The notes beneath the pieces are model-generated. The model saw only the letters and a program-made list of their open reading frames with translations, had not been told where the DNA came from and did no database searches. Made by a program: the position numbers and the translations under genes. From Deltaproteobacteria bacterium (GTDB taxonomy: Bacteria > Bdellovibrionota_B > Oligoflexia > Oligoflexales > CAIYRB01): a DNA stretch of 64,000 nt. Within the stretch, counting starts at the first letter, position 1. Every line of letters starts with the position of its first letter. Below are positions 16,933 to 26,099 of the stretch, piece by piece. The stretch is from NCBI GenBank assembly GCA_016874735.1, contig VGTI01000005.1, positions 95,564 to 159,563 on the forward strand, written 5' to 3'.

Positions 16933-18954
16933 CTAAGTAGCCCAGACCGCCAACTGCTGCCCTGCGGCCACTTGATCATCTTGCTTGACGCTGAACTGAG
17001 CGATAGTCCCAGCCCCCGACGCCTTTACTTCGAATTCCATCTTCATCGACTCTAACACAAGCAGGGTCTGACCGATCGTGACCGTATCACCTGCTGCTAC
17101 CTTGATGGCGATGACTTTACCTGGAACAGGTGCCACCACTTCAGAAGTATTACCGCCCCGACGCTGTCTGTCCAGCCTCGCGGCAGCTCCGGCCAGAACG
17201 CGCGTGTAAACTACGCCGCCTAGACCGATCCACCCCATCTGCTCTTTACTGGTATTTAGATAAGCATACCAGAAGGGTTGGGATTTCAAACCTTTAACTA
17301 TGCCGTGACCCGACCTGCTTGCAATCTCCTGGCCATAACCCGCTCCCAGAGTCGCCTGACTAGATTTGGTGCTGATGAGGCTAACGGCGTTGCCAGTTGC
17401 CCTGTCGGTGGCCGCCCCAAAAATGGCCTGGGTCCGACTCAGATGCCCGCCCCCTACCTCTTTAGTCTCTGCGGCGACAACCAGCTTATGACTGAGCAAG
17501 TCATCGAGCAGGCTTTCGGCCGCGGCAGCGTGAGGCTCGCGGCGCGCCGCCACCTTGGCTTTAAGCTGATCAGTCACCTCGCCCAAGTAGTGCGTCGTCA
17601 CTGGAGCTATGGCAAAAGCGCTATCGCTCACCAGAACGTCCAGTAGCTCCATGTTATTGGCCGGGCCGGCAAACACCGTACGCCGCAAGGCATCTGCCAG
17701 ACGCGCCAGGGCAGCTGGTCGATCGGCAGCAGTGGTGACTAACTTTGCAATCATCGGGTCAAAGCGTCCGGTAACCTCATCGACCTCACCTAGCCCTAGC
17801 TCCCACCTGACCCCAGGACCCAATGCGGGCTCAAAGGCAGCAACCGGACCAGGGGCAGGGAAAAAGTCCCGCTCCGGATCTTCGGCATAGATGCGCGCCT
17901 CGACGCTATGGCCACGAGGACGCAGGCTCGCAAATTCGGTCGGCAATTTCTCACCTCGTGCCACCCGCAATTGCCACTCGACGAGATCGAGACCGAACAC
18001 CTCTTCGGTGACGGGATGCTCCACCTGCAGCCGTGTATTCATTTCAAGAAAATAAAACCTCTGGAGTTCTGCTGTGCGCGATCCCTCGGACCAGTCGACC
18101 AAGAACTCCACTGTGCCCGCAGAATCATAGCCCACGGCAGCAGCAAGATTGACAGCAGCTTGATGCAGAGCAGCGCGCGTTGTGGCAGTGAGGCCAACGG
18201 CTGGCGCTTCTTCAATGATCTTCTGATGGCGGCGCTGCAAGGAACAGTCGCGGTCACCAATGGCTACAACACGACCGTGTTTATCTGCCAGGATCTGAAC
18301 CTCAACGTGACGCGGCGCGCCCAGATACTGCTCGCAGATGAGACTACCGTTACCGAATGAGTTTTTCGCCTCAGACTGTGCTCGGAGGGCATTAGGTCTC
18401 AGCTCTTCGCGCTTATGCACAAGTCTCATGCCCTTACCACCGCCACCATAGGCAGCTTTTAGTAGCAAAGGGTAACCAGCGGTCGCAGCAAATGCCTCGA
18501 GTTCACTAAAGTCGCCCTGCTCACTGTCGGGCACGTTGAATCCGGAGACTCCTTTGACACAAGGTACATGGGATTTCTCGGCATAGGATCGCGCCGATGC
18601 CTTGCTCGCCATGGCCGTGATGGCGACCGGATTCGGTCCCACCCAAGTCATGCCACATGCCTCAGTCTGCGCTGCAAACTCAGCATTTTCTGAGAGAAAA
18701 CCGAAGCCCGGATGCACCGCATCACAGCCTGCCTGCCGCGCATAACTAAGCATGCGCGCAGCATCTAAATATACCGCTGGCGATTCCTCGTCAATTTTGA
18801 CGAAATCGGTCACGATCCCCAATAAATAGGCTGGCGGCGTCGGACGGTCGGTCAAGACTACTGTCTCGATCCCAAGCCTTTGCGACGTCATAGCGATCCG
18901 CCGCGCAATTTCTCCGCGATTGGCGATAAATAAACGTTTGATAGTCTTTGTCAC
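16933..18954 (-). CDS. liuD: Methylcrotonyl-CoA carboxylase biotin-carrying alpha subunit
   Basis: 673 residues: a biotin carboxylase domain (about 1-450, beginning KRLFIANRGEIARR, with ATP-grasp GGGGKGMR and EMNTRLQVEHPVTE), a BT-like linker, and a C-terminal biotinyl domain with ESMKME and biotin-accepting Lys638. It carboxylates biotin with bicarbonate and ATP and hands CO2 to the beta subunit LiuB. I chose GTG 18954, two bases after the liuC stop; a longer frame overlaps liuC. The 3-methylcrotonyl-CoA assignment rests on the neighbours LiuB and LiuC; geranyl-CoA is an alternative because an AtuA-like gene is present. Confidence 0.92.
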   Translation of the reverse strand: MTKTIKRLFIANRGEIARRIAMTSQRLGIETVVLTDRPTPPAYLLGIVTDFVKIDEESPAVYLDAARMLSYARQAGCDAVHPGFGFLSENAEFAAQTEACGMTWVGPNPVAITAMASKASARSYAEKSHVPCVKGVSGFNVPDSEQGDFSELEAFAATAGYPLLLKAAYGGGGKGMRLVHKREELRPNALRAQSEAKNSFGNGSLICEQYLGAPRHVEVQILADKHGRVVAIGDRDCSLQRRHQKIIEEAPAVGLTATTRAALHQAAVNLAAAVGYDSAGTVEFLVDWSEGSRTAELQRFYFLEMNTRLQVEHPVTEEVFGLDLVEWQLRVARGEKLPTEFASLRPRGHSVEARIYAEDPERDFFPAPGPVAAFEPALGPGVRWELGLGEVDEVTGRFDPMIAKLVTTAADRPAALARLADALRRTVFAGPANNMELLDVLVSDSAFAIAPVTTHYLGEVTDQLKAKVAARREPHAAAAESLLDDLLSHKLVVAAETKEVGGGHLSRTQAIFGAATDRATGNAVSLISTKSSQATLGAGYGQEIASRSGHGIVKGLKSQPFWYAYLNTSKEQMGWIGLGGVVYTRVLAGAAARLDRQRRGGNTSEVVAPVPGKVIAIKVAAGDTVTIGQTLLVLESMKMEFEVKASGAGTIAQFSVKQDDQVAAGQQLAVWAT

Positions 18955-18956
18955 GA

Positions 18957-19784
18957 TCAGTCCAGTCTCCAGTTGGGAGCAAGTTGAATGGCCCAAGATG
19001 GGGAGCTCTTAGCAAAAAATGCGGCAAGACCTGCACGTCCACTCGGCGATACGCGCGCTTCGGCAATCGCCGCAGCTGTGTAGGGACCTTGCTTAGCCCC
19101 ATCTGCGATAACTTCGCGTAGTAGCTGCTTAACCGCCGCCTGTGCCTCAGGTGCTGCTTGGAGTAAGGAATTAAGTTCCTCGATCACCGCCTGATCGCGT
19201 TCAGATGCTGCGACAACACGCTGCACCAGTCCCGCTGCTAAAGCCTCGGATGTAGCGATGAGGCGTCCCGTCACAGCCCAGTATCTGAGAGTACCGGGGG
19301 CCACCTTGCGCACTAGATACGGCAGGATCACTGCCGGTATCAATCCGAGCTTCACCTCGCTTAAACAAAAGCGTGCGCCCTCTACCGCCACTACTATGTC
19401 ACAAGCTGCGGCCAACCCCACGGCACCGCCGTAAGCGGATCCCTGCACGCAGGCCAAGGAGGGGAAGGGCAGATTAGCCAGGGACTCAAAGAGACCGATC
19501 AACTTGTCGGCGTCACGCACATTGCCATCGTAATCTAACTGAGTGGCCTCTTTCATCCAGCCCAGATCGGCACCAGCTGAGAAGTGCTTCCCGTTGCCGC
19601 GCAGCACTAAGGCACGGCAGTGAGGATCAGTGGCCACGCATTGCAGATGAGTGGTGAGTTCAGTGATCACAGAAGCACTTAGGGCGTTAGCAACATCGGG
19701 ACGGTTTAACGTAAGCACAGCCACGAAGTCGTCGTGACCCACGCCAACCGGTACTTTTTTCAGTTGAGTTACGTGCTCAGTCAT
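18957..19784 (-). CDS. liuC: Enoyl-CoA hydratase family, probable 3-methylglutaconyl-CoA hydratase
   Basis: 275-residue crotonase-fold enzyme. The oxyanion-hole segment HFSAGADLGWMK and the second element GSAYGGAVGLAAACDIVVA with SEVKLGLIPAVI are visible. The HFSAGADLGWM signature is typical of LiuC, which hydrates 3-methylglutaconyl-CoA to HMG-CoA in leucine breakdown. Its ATG overlaps the stop of the AtuA-like gene by one base (TAATG), and liuD starts two bases after its stop, so translation is coupled. The next enzyme, HMG-CoA lyase, is not in the window. Confidence 0.9.
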   Translation of the reverse strand: MTEHVTQLKKVPVGVGHDDFVAVLTLNRPDVANALSASVITELTTHLQCVATDPHCRALVLRGNGKHFSAGADLGWMKEATQLDYDGNVRDADKLIGLFESLANLPFPSLACVQGSAYGGAVGLAAACDIVVAVEGARFCLSEVKLGLIPAVILPYLVRKVAPGTLRYWAVTGRLIATSEALAAGLVQRVVAASERDQAVIEELNSLLQAAPEAQAAVKQLLREVIADGAKQGPYTAAAIAEARVSPSGRAGLAAFFAKSSPSWAIQLAPNWRLD

Positions 19785-21604
19785 TAGGTCCCCGTTGCGG
19801 TGCGAAGCTGCTTCACCTCAGCCAGCACTTGCTCAGGAATGGGCGCAAGCTGACGTAAAAGTGCTTGCGCAAAAGTCTTACCCTGCGCATCTGCTCTTAG
19901 GGTCAAGGTACCGCCGCCACCCAAAGCATGTTCGAGCAGGAAGTTAAAGCCTTGCATATTATCCAGACGGTAACGCACGACGCGACCTAAACACAGTTCC
20001 TGGAATACATCCTTAACCCTCTGCGCGGTCAGGTATTCGTTGAGGAAAGCCATGGCCAGGGGGCTGCGCGCCATGACACCAATGTTAGCAGTGTCACCCT
20101 TATCACCACTGCGAGCTAAACAAATTTCATATAGTGGCGCGCCGGCTGTCGCGACGGCAGCGCGCACCGGATCACGCGGCTTTTCTGCTACCTGAATATC
20201 GCTTTCGTTGGCACGGAAACGCCCTGACTGCGTATTGGTAACGTCCTTATCTTCTTTGAATCCATCACTATAAAGCGCCACACGTGGATGGATGGCAGCC
20301 TTGGGCATGAGCGCCGGCCAGTAGCTGACGATATCTTGAACTTTGCCGACGCCTCCAAGGATACAAACTCCTGGAGGGCCACCAAGAATGACCGATGGCA
20401 CTACTTTGGCAAACTGTCTCAGCTTCTTTGTATCGTAGTCACGAGCGCCTAGGCGCATGATGATCTCATTGGCCTCCTCGTCGCGCCCCATACTGCGGTG
20501 AAAGGCATTGAGGCCAAAGAATTCCGTCTCAGTCGCGACAAAGTCCTTGCCGGCGCGGTCCCAAAAGATCGCGGCAAAAGCTTCGGCCTTGCGCCGTGCG
20601 TTAGGTCCCGAGATCGCAATCTCGCCCACACATTTGGCACCGTCACTGTAGGCCATAGAGACCTTGTAGGAGTCAGTAGGTTCATAGCCCTTGACTCCAC
20701 TGACACGCACACGATCCGGACCTTCTTGCTCTAGGTGAATAGTCGAAAAGTCCGCCACGACATCCGGCGTAATGTAAGCCTTTGGTGACCCCATCTCATA
20801 AAATAGCTGCTCGCGCACGGTATCAACCGATACCAGTCCACCCGTCCCGGGATGTTTTGTGACGACAAAACTACCATCGGCATGCATCTCAACAATCGGA
20901 TAGCCGATGTTCTTATACGACTTCACGAGGTGCCAATCGCTGAAGTTGCCGCCCGTGGCCTGGCTACCACACTCGATAATGTGACCAGCAACCACACCCG
21001 CGGCAAGTTTATCCCAATCGTCCCAGCGCCAGCCGAACGTATGGACCATGGGGCCTATGGAAATACCCGTGTCTGTGACGCGTCCCGTGATGATGATATC
21101 TGGATCCCATGCCAGCGCGGCTGCCACTGGCGTCGCACCGAAGTAGACATTGGCTGCTTCGATCTGCTTTTCGACATCGGCAAATGCCTTGCCATTTTCC
21201 ATATTCTTGAAGTCACAACCCTTGGCCTTTAGCTCAGAGAGTTGATCAAGAATATTGTCACCGTAAACGACGGCAATCCGCGGGTTGAGTCCAAGGCGCC
21301 CCGCCATAGCACTAATAGCCGCAGCACAAGCACCGGGATTAATGCCACCCGCATTGGTGATGAGCTTAGTTTTGTTGGCCAGAAGTCGCGGCAGTACCTT
21401 TTCGAGCATGGGCAAGAAATCCTTGGCATACCCGGCTTCAGGATCGCGCTTGCGTTGTTTTTGCATGATCGACATGGTGATCTCGGCGAGAAAATCCATC
21501 GAGATATAGTCGAGTTTGCCGCCGTTTACTTGCCGCGTGAGCGCCTCAGGATCGTCACCCCAATAGCCACTGGCATTGCCGATGGTAATCACCTTCTTAG
21601 TCAT
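19784..21604 (-). CDS. AtuA-like (DUF1446) acyclic terpene utilisation family protein
   Basis: 606 residues. The large N-terminal domain opens with KKVITIGNASGYWGDD and contains LITNAGGINPGACAA and ITGRVTDTGISIGPMVH, hallmarks of DUF1446/AtuA. A C-terminal AtuA-like ferredoxin-fold domain starts near residue 490 (YEICLARSGDKGDTANIGVM). AtuA proteins accompany acyl-CoA carboxylase clusters for terpene or leucine catabolism; the biochemical role is unsettled. I chose ATG 21604, preceded by GAGGA. Its place between liuB and liuC in one operon ties it to the carboxylase and hydratase step. Confidence 0.88.
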   Translation of the reverse strand: MTKKVITIGNASGYWGDDPEALTRQVNGGKLDYISMDFLAEITMSIMQKQRKRDPEAGYAKDFLPMLEKVLPRLLANKTKLITNAGGINPGACAAAISAMAGRLGLNPRIAVVYGDNILDQLSELKAKGCDFKNMENGKAFADVEKQIEAANVYFGATPVAAALAWDPDIIITGRVTDTGISIGPMVHTFGWRWDDWDKLAAGVVAGHIIECGSQATGGNFSDWHLVKSYKNIGYPIVEMHADGSFVVTKHPGTGGLVSVDTVREQLFYEMGSPKAYITPDVVADFSTIHLEQEGPDRVRVSGVKGYEPTDSYKVSMAYSDGAKCVGEIAISGPNARRKAEAFAAIFWDRAGKDFVATETEFFGLNAFHRSMGRDEEANEIIMRLGARDYDTKKLRQFAKVVPSVILGGPPGVCILGGVGKVQDIVSYWPALMPKAAIHPRVALYSDGFKEDKDVTNTQSGRFRANESDIQVAEKPRDPVRAAVATAGAPLYEICLARSGDKGDTANIGVMARSPLAMAFLNEYLTAQRVKDVFQELCLGRVVRYRLDNMQGFNFLLEHALGGGGTLTLRADAQGKTFAQALLRQLAPIPEQVLAEVKQLRTATGT

Positions 21605-21628
21605 ACTTAATCCTCGCCCAGCGGGCAT

Positions 21629-23233
21629 TTACATGCGGAAAATTCCGAAATTAGTCGGGGCCCATTGATGGTGCAGCGTCGAGGCCAAGGCCATCGCCAA
21701 CACCTGGCGCGTATCCCTGGGATCAATCACACCGTCGTCCCATAGGCGGGAGGACGAGTAGTAACAGGAGCTCTCACGCTCGTATTTGTCGAGTATAGGC
21801 TCCTTGAGCCGTTGACGTTCGGCATCGTCCAACTGCGCGCCTTGTCTTGCCAACTGTTGCTCTTTGACCGTCACCAACACGTTAGCTGCTTGCTCGCCAC
21901 CCATGACCGAGATCCTTGCGTTTGGCCACATAAAGAGGTAGCGCGGATCATAGGCGCGACCGCACATACCGTAATTGCCGGCACCGTAGCTGCCACCGAT
22001 CACCAAAGTGATTTTGGGTACGTTCGCACACGCCACGGCGTGCACCAATTTAGCGCCGTCTTTAGCGATGCCGCGGTGTTCATACTGCTTACCGACGATA
22101 AACCCGGTAATGTTTTGCAAGAAAAGAAGAGGTACCCGCTCTTGCGCGCAGAGCTCGATGAAATGCGCCGCTTTCAAGGCGCTCTCAGAGAAAAGCACCC
22201 CATTGTTGGCCAAAATGCCGACAGGAATACCCTCGATGTGAGCAAACCCAGCAAGGAGCGTCGTCGCATAATTGCGCTTAAATTCAAAAAACTCAGACCC
22301 ATCGACTACGCGTGCAATCACCTCACGCGCGTCAAAAAATTTACGAGGATCACTTGGAATCACCCCGAGTAGCTCGCACGGATCATAAACGGGCGGCCGT
22401 GACGGGCGTAATTTAATCGGTGCGGCCTCAGGAGCCCCGAGATGAGCAACAATATCCCGAAGAATCTCTACGGCGTGCGTATCATCCTCGGCAAGATGAT
22501 CCGCTACACCCGAAATCCCGGTGTGTACGTCAGCACCCCCTAGCTCTTCGGCTGTGACATCCTCACCCGTCGCCGCTTTAACCAGCGGCGGCCCGGCGAG
22601 AAAGATGGTGCCTGTACCACGAACAATAACATTCTGATCCGACATCGCCGGGATGTATGCGCCTCCAGCGGTACAAAGTCCGTGCACTGAGGATATCTGC
22701 TGAATACCCTGAGCACTCATGCGGGCCTGGTTGAAGAAAATGCGCCCGAAATCATCCTTGTCCGGAAACACTTCGTCCTGCATCGGCAAAAAAGCACCGC
22801 CTGAATCCACCATGTAAATACAAGGTAGATGATTCGCTGCCGCGACTTCCTGTGCGCGCAAATGCTTCTTCACCGTAATGGGATAGTAGGTACCACCTTT
22901 AACGGTCTGGTCGTTGGCAACGATCACGCAGGTCCGGCCGGCAACCTGGCCTACACCGGTCACAATACCACCGGATGGCACTTGATCTTCGTAAAGATCG
23001 ACTCCCGCTAGTTGCGAGAGTTCAAGGAAACGACTCCCAGGATCGATCAGCGCAGCCACGCGCTCGCGTGCCAGCATCTTGCCTTGCTGTTTTTGGTACG
23101 ACGCTGCCTTCTCCCCACCACCACTAGCGGCAACCTGCTGCCGCTCCTTGAGCTCGTTAGCAAGACGTTCATGATGCGCTTGGTTTTCGAGGAAACTGGC
23201 ACTGCCAGTTTGGATCTGACTCGTTATCTTCAT
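21629..23233 (-). CDS. liuB: Methylcrotonyl-CoA carboxylase carboxyltransferase beta subunit
   Basis: 534-residue carboxyltransferase with two crotonase-like halves. The second half has [19 protein letters not shown] and [18 protein letters not shown], followed by [15 protein letters not shown], very close to known 3-methylcrotonyl-CoA carboxylase beta chains. It transfers CO2 from biotin on LiuD to 3-methylcrotonyl-CoA, forming 3-methylglutaconyl-CoA. The ATG lies six bases after the exonuclease stop. Isovaleryl-CoA dehydrogenase (liuA), usually next to liuB, is missing here. Geranyl-CoA carboxylase is the main alternative. Confidence 0.93.
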   Translation of the reverse strand: MKITSQIQTGSASFLENQAHHERLANELKERQQVAASGGGEKAASYQKQQGKMLARERVAALIDPGSRFLELSQLAGVDLYEDQVPSGGIVTGVGQVAGRTCVIVANDQTVKGGTYYPITVKKHLRAQEVAAANHLPCIYMVDSGGAFLPMQDEVFPDKDDFGRIFFNQARMSAQGIQQISSVHGLCTAGGAYIPAMSDQNVIVRGTGTIFLAGPPLVKAATGEDVTAEELGGADVHTGISGVADHLAEDDTHAVEILRDIVAHLGAPEAAPIKLRPSRPPVYDPCELLGVIPSDPRKFFDAREVIARVVDGSEFFEFKRNYATTLLAGFAHIEGIPVGILANNGVLFSESALKAAHFIELCAQERVPLLFLQNITGFIVGKQYEHRGIAKDGAKLVHAVACANVPKITLVIGGSYGAGNYGMCGRAYDPRYLFMWPNARISVMGGEQAANVLVTVKEQQLARQGAQLDDAERQRLKEPILDKYERESSCYYSSSRLWDDGVIDPRDTRQVLAMALASTLHHQWAPTNFGIFRM

Positions 23234-23239
23234 ACGCTC

Positions 23240-23926
23240 TTACACCAAATAAGGTTGAAAGTGTGACCACTGGGACAAAGAGGCTCCCTCACCGCTCAGC
23301 ATGCCTTCTAGTACGCCCACCGTGACCTTGATGTCACCAATAGCGCGGTGACGCGCCTCAAAGCTGAGACCATAGTGAGCAGCCAATGTGTCCAATTTTT
23401 TATTTTCAAGCTCAGGCAAAAGTTGCCTAGCCATCTTGAGTGTGCAGAAACACGGCCACTCAAGATCAATGCCCTGGCGCGAACACGCGGCCTTGAGCAT
23501 CGACATGTCGAATTCGGCGTTATGCGCGACCAGTATGCTGCCCTCAATGAAGGCCAAGAACTCGGGCAAAACCTTTGCGATCGTGGGCTGACCAACCAGC
23601 ATATCAGGGCTAATACCGGTCAGTTTAATAATATCGTCCGTCAACTCGATATCGGTATGTACTAAACAAGAAAATTGATCAACTGGTCCCAACGCACTGA
23701 GTTTGATAGCACCAATTTCGATAATGCGATCAGCGTTGGCATCGAGCCCTGTGGTCTCTAAGTCAAAGATGACGATACTGCCACGGCGCACAGGCACCTC
23801 AGGAGCAGGTACGTAACGCTTGAGGCGACGCAGGTGCAGGACGGCATCGGCGTCACTCTCCCCCCCAGATTCGGTCTCGGGAAAAAGCACGTCTTGAAAC
23901 ATGGAATATACGAGCTGCGCACTCAC
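23240..23926 (-). CDS. DnaQ-family 3'-5' exonuclease (Pol III epsilon-like)
   Basis: 228 residues with a DEDDh exonuclease domain at about 45-215. Exo I is IVIFDLETTGLD (Asp, Glu), Exo II is LVAHNAEFDMSML, and Exo III is ARHRAIGDIKVT with the catalytic His. It hydrolyses single-stranded DNA or RNA 3' ends; it could be a proofreading subunit or a stand-alone trimming nuclease. GTG start with GAGGG upstream. It is the first gene of the liu transcription unit (six bases to liuB), an odd pairing with no clear functional logic. Confidence 0.88.
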   Translation of the reverse strand: MSAQLVYSMFQDVLFPETESGGESDADAVLHLRRLKRYVPAPEVPVRRGSIVIFDLETTGLDANADRIIEIGAIKLSALGPVDQFSCLVHTDIELTDDIIKLTGISPDMLVGQPTIAKVLPEFLAFIEGSILVAHNAEFDMSMLKAACSRQGIDLEWPCFCTLKMARQLLPELENKKLDTLAAHYGLSFEARHRAIGDIKVTVGVLEGMLSGEGASLSQWSHFQPYLV

Positions 23927-23970
23927 GCTAAGCCCTCGTCAGTCAAAAAGGTCGTTGGAACTGCCGAGGC

Positions 23971-24001
23971 ATTATTTAGCTGATTGGCGCAGGCTTGTCA
24001 T
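23971..24001 (-). promoter_or_regulatory. Possible promoter of the exonuclease-liu operon
   Basis: On the minus strand ATGACA (five of six to TTGACA) is followed, 19 bases on, by AATAAT (five of six to TATAAT), in the 80-bp gap before the exonuclease gene. The spacer is longer than the ideal 17, so this is only a candidate. Confidence 0.25.
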
Positions 24002-24006
24002 CCACC

Positions 24007-24684
24007 TCAATCAGCTAAGCTGAACGGAGTAAAATCGGTATCCCGGTCGTAATAGTCCTCGCCCTCGCGGCTCTTGAGGAAATCGACCACGGCATAGGTG
24101 ACAGGGGTCGCAAGGACCTCCCAGCCCACCTTGATCACATAATTACCGAGCATCATCGCCAGGAGCAACTTAGTCTCCAGGAGACCGTAAAAGGCCATTG
24201 GATAGAAGAGCGAGCTATCGATCGCCTCGCCAATCGCCGTAGAGCTGATGGTCCGCACCCACAGGCGGCGGCCGGACATGGCGACTTTCATCTTAGCCAT
24301 TACAAAGGAATTGGCAAATTCGCCGAGAAAATAGGCTAACATCGACGCCAGAGTCACCCGCGGCGTCGCACCAAAAACCTGCTGTAAGGCCTCCTGCCCC
24401 GTGAAGCCGGCGGCCGGGGGGATGGCTAAGACCACCCAGCTCATGACCGAGGCAAACATGAGGGCTCCAAAACCAGCCCATACCACGCGCCGCGAGCGCG
24501 CGTAGCCATAGACCTCAGTCAGCACATCGCCAAACATGTAACTAAGCGGAAAAAAAAGAGCTCCGCCACCGAAGGTAAAACCCATCACCGTCACGGGCTT
24601 GCCCACTCCTATGAGGTTGGAGCACAGAAGTGAGGCCACAAAGGCAGCCATGATCAAATCGTAATAGCGATAGGAGCGGCGCAA
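24007..24684 (-). CDS. Queuosine precursor transporter (YhhQ/DUF165 family)
   Basis: 225-residue inner-membrane protein with about six TM helices. Family signatures are a first helix with CSNLIGVGK, then ALFFPLSYMFGDVLTEVYGY and SSTAIGEAIDSSLFYPMAFYG. YhhQ imports queuine-pathway precursors such as preQ0/preQ1 for tRNA modification; it would serve tRNA-Asn, one of the Q-modified tRNAs, which also lies in this window. TTG start directly behind GGAGG. It follows the CFI-box protein by 25 bases. Confidence 0.9.
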   Translation of the reverse strand: MRRSYRYYDLIMAAFVASLLCSNLIGVGKPVTVMGFTFGGGALFFPLSYMFGDVLTEVYGYARSRRVVWAGFGALMFASVMSWVVLAIPPAAGFTGQEALQQVFGATPRVTLASMLAYFLGEFANSFVMAKMKVAMSGRRLWVRTISSTAIGEAIDSSLFYPMAFYGLLETKLLLAMMLGNYVIKVGWEVLATPVTYAVVDFLKSREGEDYYDRDTDFTPFSLAD

Positions 24685-24709
24685 GGTCGCCTCCAGCGGC
24701 GTTATAGTA

Positions 24710-26059
24710 TCAGTACCAGTCGTTAACTACCGCCAGCAGGGCTGCTGGGGCTTGTAGCGTACCGCGCACTATAGTCCTGAGCCACTCGTGCTGGCTAATG
24801 TATTCTGCTACGGGCGGACTGAGTCGGTAGTATGTGGCTACCAAATATCGGCCAAGCGGATGCGTCAGCAGAATTCTGTCACGGAACTTCCGGAATAGGT
24901 AGAGATCACGATGGAGTGTGGTCCCGTAAGCAGCAGTTGCGACCATGCAGCGAAAATCTACAGTCCTACCGCCAGGTTCGCCATTGAGCTCCGAGAGCGT
25001 ATAGTTAGGCGAGGGCACACCGATCACGCATTGCTGACCCGCCGCGGGTGTCGTGCTCGGGGTGTCGTACTGGAGGAACACCACATAGCGGTGATTGTTG
25101 GTCAGTCCATTGATGGTGACAGCGCCCGCGCTTGCCGGCGCTGACTGCACCTGAAAGCCCGAGATATTCTTGGCGATATCAGCGGTGGCAAGGTAATAAT
25201 TACTGGTGGTTGAGGCATCTGCATCGTTCGCAGGGCATTTGATACAGGTGCTGAAGACGTCCGTAGGTTGCGTGTAGGCACACGTGGCGGCCGTGTCGTT
25301 ATCCGTGGTGCCGGTGGTTCCACCCTTATACAGGTAGCCAGGCACATCGCGGCTGGCGACGTCGATATCGACCACGAAGACATTGACGCTACTTGGCGTA
25401 GCTTTTGTCGTGCTCCCAGTCACTGCCACTTGCCCGGGTGGGTCCCAAGAGACGGTGATCTGCTCCATGCTCCCGACCACGGGAGCTGTGGTCGCAAACT
25501 TGGGCACCTCGGTCGCTATGTAGTTTGCCTGCTGGATACTGGTCGGCGTATTGACGTTCGACCCGATCAAGTTGCTCGATCCAGTCCCTCCCAGATAAAA
25601 CGCGGCTCCCACTTGCACGGCCCCGGGCGATGATTTAGCTGCCAGTACGGCCGGGGAGTTCTTACCGCCAGCGTCAAACCCAGGCATGTACCAGAAGGTT
25701 ACCTGGTACACGAAGTCGAAGGTCGATCCATTGGGCGTTCCCGTATCCGGAGTCGACGAGGTGACCGTCACGTAATAGGGCATGCCCGTGGTTACACGGG
25801 CCGAGGTGCTTGCAGCTGGAGCGTTGGTGCCGCCCACCGACTGCGGTAGATAGAGAAAGAGCCGATTGGTCGGTGTCCGATCCGTCCGACCAAGCGCCAC
25901 CTGCTGCGCCGTGACCCCAACAACTTGCACCGTAACGGTAAAGCTACCTGCACTGAGATTCCGAGGCAGAGTCCCAGTGATATTGAAATTGACTGCCCAC
26001 GCAGGAGCAGCCACCATGAGCGCTACCGTCACAACCAACCAGCGCAAAATTTGCCGCAT
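24710..26059 (-). CDS. Secreted protein with CFI-box-like C-terminal domain
   Basis: 449 residues: signal peptide (about 1-22, ending AWA-VNF), a long Thr/Ser/Gly-rich beta-type body with a Cys cluster (TCIKCP) near the middle, and a distinctive C-terminus from about residue 371. This begins CMVATAAYG and goes on FRKFRDRILLTHPLG and LVATYYRLSPPVAEYI, then a hydrophobic helix. It closely resembles the CFI-box-CTERM domain (CFIATAAYG type) found at the ends of many exported proteins and suspected of a sorting or anchoring role. I chose ATG 26059, with GAGGG upstream. The function of the body is unknown. Confidence 0.75.
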   Translation of the reverse strand: MRQILRWLVVTVALMVAAPAWAVNFNITGTLPRNLSAGSFTVTVQVVGVTAQQVALGRTDRTPTNRLFLYLPQSVGGTNAPAASTSARVTTGMPYYVTVTSSTPDTGTPNGSTFDFVYQVTFWYMPGFDAGGKNSPAVLAAKSSPGAVQVGAAFYLGGTGSSNLIGSNVNTPTSIQQANYIATEVPKFATTAPVVGSMEQITVSWDPPGQVAVTGSTTKATPSSVNVFVVDIDVASRDVPGYLYKGGTTGTTDNDTAATCAYTQPTDVFSTCIKCPANDADASTTSNYYLATADIAKNISGFQVQSAPASAGAVTINGLTNNHRYVVFLQYDTPSTTPAAGQQCVIGVPSPNYTLSELNGEPGGRTVDFRCMVATAAYGTTLHRDLYLFRKFRDRILLTHPLGRYLVATYYRLSPPVAEYISQHEWLRTIVRGTLQAPAALLAVVNDWY

Positions 26060-26099
26060 GCGCTCTACCCTCACGTGTATCTGATCCCAGACCGCTAGG

